Notes under the pieces: generated by a model
The model's database searches: none
What the model saw: only the letters and a program-made list of their open reading frames with translations
Told to the model about the DNA's origin: nothing
Shown: positions 59,211-64,000 of the stretch, piece by piece
Layout: each line of letters opens with the position of its first letter
How positions within the stretch are numbered: the stretch's first letter is position 1
From: Siphonodentalium dalli
Lineage: Eukaryota; Mollusca; Scaphopoda; Gadilida; Siphonodentaliidae
DNA: 64,000 bases
Direction: 5' to 3'
Assembly: GCA_032622095.1 (NCBI GenBank)
Contig: CP136062.1
Span: 138,712,351-138,776,350, forward strand
Program-made: the position numbers and the translations under genes

Positions 59211-59688
59211 CGGATGGTCAAAAAGCAGCAGGCAGCTGAAGACTATGTTATTTAAATGTATTGTATGCTAATTAAGGATGAAATCATTAATAAATACAAA
59301 GTGTCGATAGTAGAAAATTTATCTGACCAATCAAGGTAATCCCGTCGCCGACGTTGCTGTGACTTCGTCTCGCCAGCCAGCTGATGACATGGACGTATCC
59401 GTTATAATTACAAACATTCCGGGACCAGCAGCAGATGAGGATGAAGATGAAGATTTGCCAGAAATTATCGAGGACATGCTGAGACATATGAAACTTAATG
59501 GCAAAGGAGTGCGTGTAGTTGGGGCAAGCAGAGTGCGAAAATGATATTCTGACAGACCCGCTTTAGTGAAAGTGAAGTTCGCGAGTGTTAAGCAGAAAGT
59601 CATGGTGTTAAGGCAGAAGCAGTCTCTCAGCAGTTCGCCAAAATATGAGAATTGTTATATCAGAAGCAGCAAGCCACACATTGAACGC

Positions 59689-60176
59689 TTAAAGGCACAT
59701 GAGGCCTTAGTTGTCGAAAATATTCATATTTGTTCCAATCACCGTAAACAGAAAAACATTAAAACGCATACAGTTTCGTTCATATATACCATGACCATCG
59801 CGTAAACAGCATGTTAACATAAAGACCTAATATATTTTACCTAAGCAAGAGCCTGATTGTGTTACAGAAGACAGCGCAATGCTACTGGCTAATGACACAC
59901 AAATGGCATAAACGCTCTTTATTAGTTCCATATCAGGAATTCACCAACAAAGAACGCTCTTTATGTTTACCATCATAATATTAACAAACACCAGAAAAGT
60001 AACTTTTTATGCTTTTGTTTACATAACAATGGTCAAACATATGACAATAACATACTGTTTATGCGATATTTCTTATTTTTATACGGACAAAGTATGTTCT
60101 TTCTGTTTGTGGCGGTTTTTGACGGGTGGAAATATTTTCACATGATACCCACCGCCAAGGCCAACCGTACCTTTAA
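59689..60176. mobile_element. TTAA MITE family A (duplicated copy)
   Basis: Copy of 57396-57883 carried by the tandem duplication, not an independent insertion. Confidence 0.9.
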
Positions 60177-60353
60177 TTGAGACAAATGCCCGCACTATCC
60201 TCAGTCAAATTCCACAGGGCAAGGATGTCTATGTCTCTGTGAGTGGCAGGATAGTCAGAAAAGGGGACCTTGACAGAAGATAGGACAAACCGACATGTGA
60301 TCTTAATATGAATGGATCTGTCAACGACCATATTTCAATTGGACACATTAACA

Positions 60354-61004
60354 TTAAAGGGGTACTGTATCCCAATTTCAATAAATTCCCAGTGACAACA
60401 GCGATCTAATATGAATATTATATTATAAAATAACTAATTTGAGTCGACGATGTCTACCGAAAACTTTCCGGTTAACAGGCTATCGTAAAAGTTAAATTGA
60501 ATTATTTAATATAAATTCATTTATGGCTGGAGTCATAAAATGGAGAATTATGCCATTAAGAGTTACCGTTCTTGAAATCGCATATGTTGCGTGTCTTTTA
60601 TCGACGGCCATTCACGAACATTATTGAGTTGCAAACAAAACATGTTGCCTGCAAAAGAAGGCCCGTTATAACCGATTCGGGGAAAAAGGAGAAAGAAACA
60701 AGAGTCATAAAGCGTCAAGTATTTTATAGGGAGTGAGATTGTTCGATGGAAGAGATTGAATGCATCAATCGAAGCTGTGAGCAATGAACTTCCGCGTCTT
60801 CCTGCGAACTGCGTCTTCTCCGGTGAAGGTCAAAAACATGGCGCGTAGTTTGAAATCGTAATATTTTTGTTTCCAAGATCAATATTTTCTTCGCTAAATT
60901 AGGTTTATACGAAACTCATATAACACGAACACAATCTAACTTGAAAGTTATTTCAATGGGAGTAAATAAAAAAATCGCCTATCTTAGTGTACAGTACCCT
61001 TTAA
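60354..61004. mobile_element. TTAA MITE family B (duplicated copy)
   Basis: Copy of 58061-58711 carried by the tandem duplication, with a T for C near its left end and a G for T near 60561. Confidence 0.9.
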
Positions 61005-61503
61005 AGGCACGTGAGGCCTTAATTGTCGAAAATATTCATATTTGTTCCAAACACCGTAAACAGAAAAACATTAAAACGCATACAGTTTCGTTCATATATA
61101 CCATGACCATCGCGTAAACAGCATGTTATCATAAATACCTACTATATGTTACCTAAGCAAGAGCCTGATTGGGTTACAGAGGACAGCACAATGCTACTGG
61201 CTAATCACACACAGATGGCATAAACGCTCTTTATTAGTTCCATATCAAGAATTCACCAACAAAGAACGCTCTTTATGGTTACCATCATAATATAAACAAA
61301 CACCAGAAAAGTTACTTTTGTATGCTTTTGTTTACATAACAATGGTTAAACATATGAGAATAACATACTGTTTATGCGATAATTCTTATTTATATACGGA
61401 CAAAGTCTGTCTAAATTTTGATGTTCTTTCTGTTTGTGGCGGTTTTTGACGGGTGGAAATATTTTCACAGGATACCCACCGCCAAGGCCAACCGTACCTT
61501 TAA
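61001..61503. mobile_element. TTAA MITE family A (duplicated copy)
   Basis: Copy of 58708-59210 carried by the tandem duplication. Confidence 0.9.
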
Positions 61504-61548
61504 CGGATGGTCAAAAAGCAGCAGGCAGCTGAAGACTATGTTATTTAA

Positions 61549-62155
61549 ATGTATTGTATGCTAATTAAGGATGAAATCATTAATAAATACAAAGTGTCGA
61601 TAGTAGATAAAAGTAGAGATGGATTCCTAAATGTCAATTTTGCTTCTAAAGTGTCATCCGATGGTTTCTATGTATGTGCATGTTACCTCCCATCAGAATC
61701 TACCCCCCCCCTGGGGCAGGGATGCAGATGCTTACTTTGCACATATTCTGACCAATATATATTTATATTCTGACCCCCACCCATTGGTTTTGTGTGGTGA
61801 TTTTAATGCAAGGATCGGTAGCCGGTCCGATATTAATGAGGATTGTGATATTCCCAAACTAAATACTATTGTCACTACGGTGAATCAACATGGTATTTCT
61901 TTCTTGGATTTCTTGATCGAATCGAAATTTTGTTGTCTGAATGGGCGACTCAATCCAGAAAATAATAATTATACATCAATTAGTCAAAAAGGATCAGCTG
62001 TTGTTGATTATTTTTGTGTATCACATGACCGATTATCCCACTTCAATGATTTCCGGGTCACTACTCAGACTGTTTTGATTGACAATCACCAATTGCAGGG
62101 TTATATCAGCCAAGGCAGTAAGCCGCCTGATCACAGTGCAAGTAAATAGACCCAT
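61549..62155 (+). pseudogene. LINE ORF2 endonuclease, C-terminal half
   Basis: The frame from 61549 (LIKDEIINKYKVSIVDKSRD) runs to a C-run at about 61703 (TCTACCCCCCCCCTGG), where a frameshift moves to a second frame: DADAYFAHILTNIYLYSD, LCGDFNARIG (61793), GISFLDFLIESKFCCLNGRL and SAVVDYFCVSHDRLSHF. GDFNARIG and VDYFCVS are the conserved late motifs of APE-type LINE endonucleases. The homopolymer C-run is a likely site of slippage, in the genome or in sequencing. The segment ends near 62150, where sequence between the endonuclease and the RT has been lost. Confidence 0.85.
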
Positions 62156-62159
62156 TACC

Positions 62160-63062
62160 ATTGAGGAAATTTCGGCCCAGATAACATCCCATACGAATGT
62201 CTAAAATGTGAAAGTGTTAAACCTGTTCTACACAATTTATTTAACTTTATATTTGATACAGGCATATTTCCCTCAGTGTGGAGGCAATCTCTGATATGCC
62301 CTATATATCAAAGGATAAGAGTACTGATCCAAGAATCCCATTAAATTACCGAGGAATATCGCTGATGCCTACATGTCGCAAACTTTACAGTTGTTTATTG
62401 AATAATAGATTGATTGAACATTTAGAAATGAATGAAATTCTAGAAGATGAACAGAATGGCTTTAGACCTTGTCGATCATGTTTGGATAATATCTTTATGT
62501 TATCATCTCTTATTTCAGATATTAAACATTTAGAAATTGGAGTGAATCTAGAGGAATTCAAGATTTATTCGCTTATGTATGCTGATGACATTGCTTTAAT
62601 GGCTGAGTCAGAAACTGATATGCAAACAATGTTGAAAACAGTTCAAAACTGGTGTAGAAAATGGCGCATGACAGTTAATTTAGAAAAAAACGAAAGTTGT
62701 CCATTTTAGAAAGAAACACATTAAATAACTAATTATAGTTTCATTTTCGAAAATCAAGCTGTAAACATGACTGATCAATATAAATATCTTGGTGTTATTT
62801 TCCATGAGTTTGGTAGTTTCGATATGACAGCTGAAACTCTATCAAAGTCAGCAGGTATATCCCTCGGGGCCATCATATCTAATGTTCACACACATATAAG
62901 GACATATATGTTTCAAAACTTTTGGTAAAATGTTCCAAAACTGTGTTAGCCCAATTATGGATTATGCATCTGGTGTCTGGGGATACAGAAAATACCCTTG
63001 TATAGACATGGTTCAAAACAGAGCATTCAGGTATTTCCTTGGCGTCCATCTCCACGTATAAC
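62160..63062 (+). pseudogene. LINE reverse transcriptase with core deletion
   Basis: The fingers region is NIPYECLKCE and FDTGIFPSVWRQS (62190-62290, one frame). A frameshift leads to YRGISLMPTCRKLYS (from about 62348) and EDEQNGFRPCRSCLDNIF. The frame then passes directly to GVNLEEFKIYSLMYADDIAL, with the catalytic YADD at 62578-62589, and WCRKWRMTVNLEKN. RT motifs A and B (the first catalytic aspartate and the GxxQG block) are missing, lost by an in-frame internal deletion. After further stops and shifts come DQYKYLGVIF (about 62778) and CVSPIMDYASGVWGYRKYP and RAFRYFLGVH (62941-63060), the normal LINE tail. The product cannot be an active RT. Confidence 0.85.
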
Positions 63063-63065
63063 TTA

Positions 63066-64000
63066 CTCAATAAAACCTTCACTCATTCTAACTCATGTTT
63101 GAATTTTCGATGTGCCCGACAATCTTCCCATGAATGTTGACAACGATATCGAGTTTTAATGGGGTAAAATATCCAATTAACCCCGAAACAGGTTGGACAC
63201 ATTACCAGAAGCACCGTACATGACGTAACTGTAATCTTACTATTATAAGTGGGGTATAAAATATAATTATTGTTTTGTGTAATCATTGAGTCCAATGACT
63301 GACAACAACATACATAGACACGATAAAGCCGACATAATAATGCTTTAGTCATGAATAACGGTTAGCCCATGTTGTTAACAGTGGAAGCTAGTACACTAAC
63401 GAAATAACACAAACATGTACATGTATGTATAAGGCAAACACACTTTATCAAGTGATAATGCAAGCACATACTTGGCAACAACGAGTTATGTTTGCCAGAA
63501 TGCTTGCATTTATACCGCTATTGGAACCTCAGACCATATATAGACCCCGGCCCACATGGAGTTAAATGTGTTCTAAATGATATAGATATGAGTCTATATA
63601 AGATTAATAAAGGACGTCAGTAAATTTCAGTGTAGGCAAAAGAGTTCATTACCCATTTTTCCGGCCCCGTCACACCCATATTCACCCCCCACATTGTTGG
63701 TAAAATGCATTTCATGAATCTCTACTCTGATTATGTCCGTATAGAGATCATAATCCACCACTTCAAATAATGGGAACGTGTTCATGTCCTGTCAGGGAAG
63801 TTTATAACATTGACACAAACATTACAGCTATAATATATGCCAAGTCTGATTTGCACCCCTTACAGTTGTGGAATTTCTTCCGGGTACCATGCCCCTACTG
63901 CGAAATAGATTATTAAGGAACATGTACACTATATAACAAAAGAAATATAATCCCTGCTTTGTTTGTTGAATGCTATGAAGTTCCCCGTCAGAACATAACA
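63066..64000. other. Stretch with no recognised gene
   Basis: AT-rich sequence to the window edge. The minus-strand frames at 62879-63352 have no domain and partly shadow the LINE tail. Confidence 0.45.

Larger units (their letters stand above)
57019..59311 (+). repeat. 2,293-bp tandem duplication, copy 1
   Basis: AGAAAATTTATCTGACCAAT begins at 57019 and again at 59312. Every landmark between has the same 2,293-bp offset. The unit spans the second half of ORF1, three TTAA MITEs and the start of ORF2. Only a handful of substitutions were seen, for example GTACTGTACCCC versus GTACTGTATCCC at 58070-58080 and its partner. Confidence 0.95.
58015..59311 (+). pseudogene. LINE ORF2 start, split by two MITEs
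   Basis: ATG 58015, 24 bp after the ORF1 TAG, begins MNGSVNDHISIGHIN, then two MITEs follow. The frame resumes at 59211 with GWSKSSRQLKTMLFK. This is the usual start of an APE endonuclease (I-I-HIN-NGW-KS---L--). A stop and an internal deletion follow, removing most of the endonuclease N-terminal half. The duplicated copy repeats this at 60308-61604. Confidence 0.7.
59312..61604 (+). repeat. 2,293-bp tandem duplication, copy 2
   Basis: The second, nearly identical unit. The junction GTGTCGATAGT|AGAAAATTTA and the outer edge GTGTCGATAGTAGATAAAAG share AGA, a 3-bp microhomology. The copy contains MITEs at 59689-60176, 60354-61004 and 61001-61503. Confidence 0.95.

Noticed and set aside
58270-60784. 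Identical 73-codon minus-strand ORFs at 58270 and 60563 as a duplicated gene
   Set aside because: They lie inside family B MITE copies duplicated with the 2,293-bp block. No domain.

Overview
This window looks like nuclear DNA from an animal, most likely a marine invertebrate and perhaps a mollusc or other lophotrochozoan. It is AT-rich by eye. It has no dense operon-like gene packing, no long intact open reading frame, and no rRNA or tRNA gene that I could recognise. It is full of decayed APE-type non-LTR retrotransposons (LINEs), Helitron-like elements and many families of short foldback (MITE-like) elements. The mollusc suggestion is inference from general repeat character and no species is claimed. 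I found no convincing single-copy host gene. The best host-exon candidate, at 40162-40237, is weak.

Layout. 0-4 kb: a small foldback, then a 2.7-kb element with ~470-bp inverted arms. 4.9-7.2 kb: an old direct duplication, one copy of which carries a TA-flanked Tc1/mariner-like MITE. 7.2-13 kb: mostly featureless, with a dispersed hairpin family and a 97-bp near-perfect palindrome. 13.97-15.66 kb: a non-autonomous element with repeat-bearing terminal inverted repeats and a GAAT target duplication, followed by a (GA)n tract and a LINE reverse-transcriptase tail. 18.6-19.2 kb: degenerate repeat units shared with 1.8-2.2 kb. 20-30 kb: a run of foldback elements, including a perfect 217-bp palindrome and two elements made of iterated short palindromes. 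30.2-32.2 kb: GC-rich tandem and inverted arrays. 32.24-33.34 kb: two Helitron-like elements joined head to tail. 34-47 kb: several TTAA-flanked MITEs, tandem repeats and foldbacks.

50-63 kb is a LINE graveyard. It holds an ORF1 remnant (50.3-51.1), an ORF2 start with a degenerate 2A-like motif (52.4-53.8), a second endonuclease/RT remnant (53.8-55.6), and a third element with recognisable ORF1 and ORF2 (56.7-63.1). The third element was hit by three TTAA-specific MITEs, and a 2,293-bp block containing all three was then tandemly duplicated almost without change.

The most informative signals are these. (i) MITE insertions into LINE coding sequence prove TTAA target duplication, because the reading frame resumes exactly when one TTAA is counted. 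(ii) A Helitron tandem junction has no spacer between the end of one copy and the start of the next. (iii) A recurring architecture appears at six or more loci: elements built from many copies of a 10-18-bp self-complementary motif, with a different motif in each family. The third is the best candidate for an under-described class of mobile DNA. The elements seen are non-autonomous, so any enzymes that move them lie outside this window.
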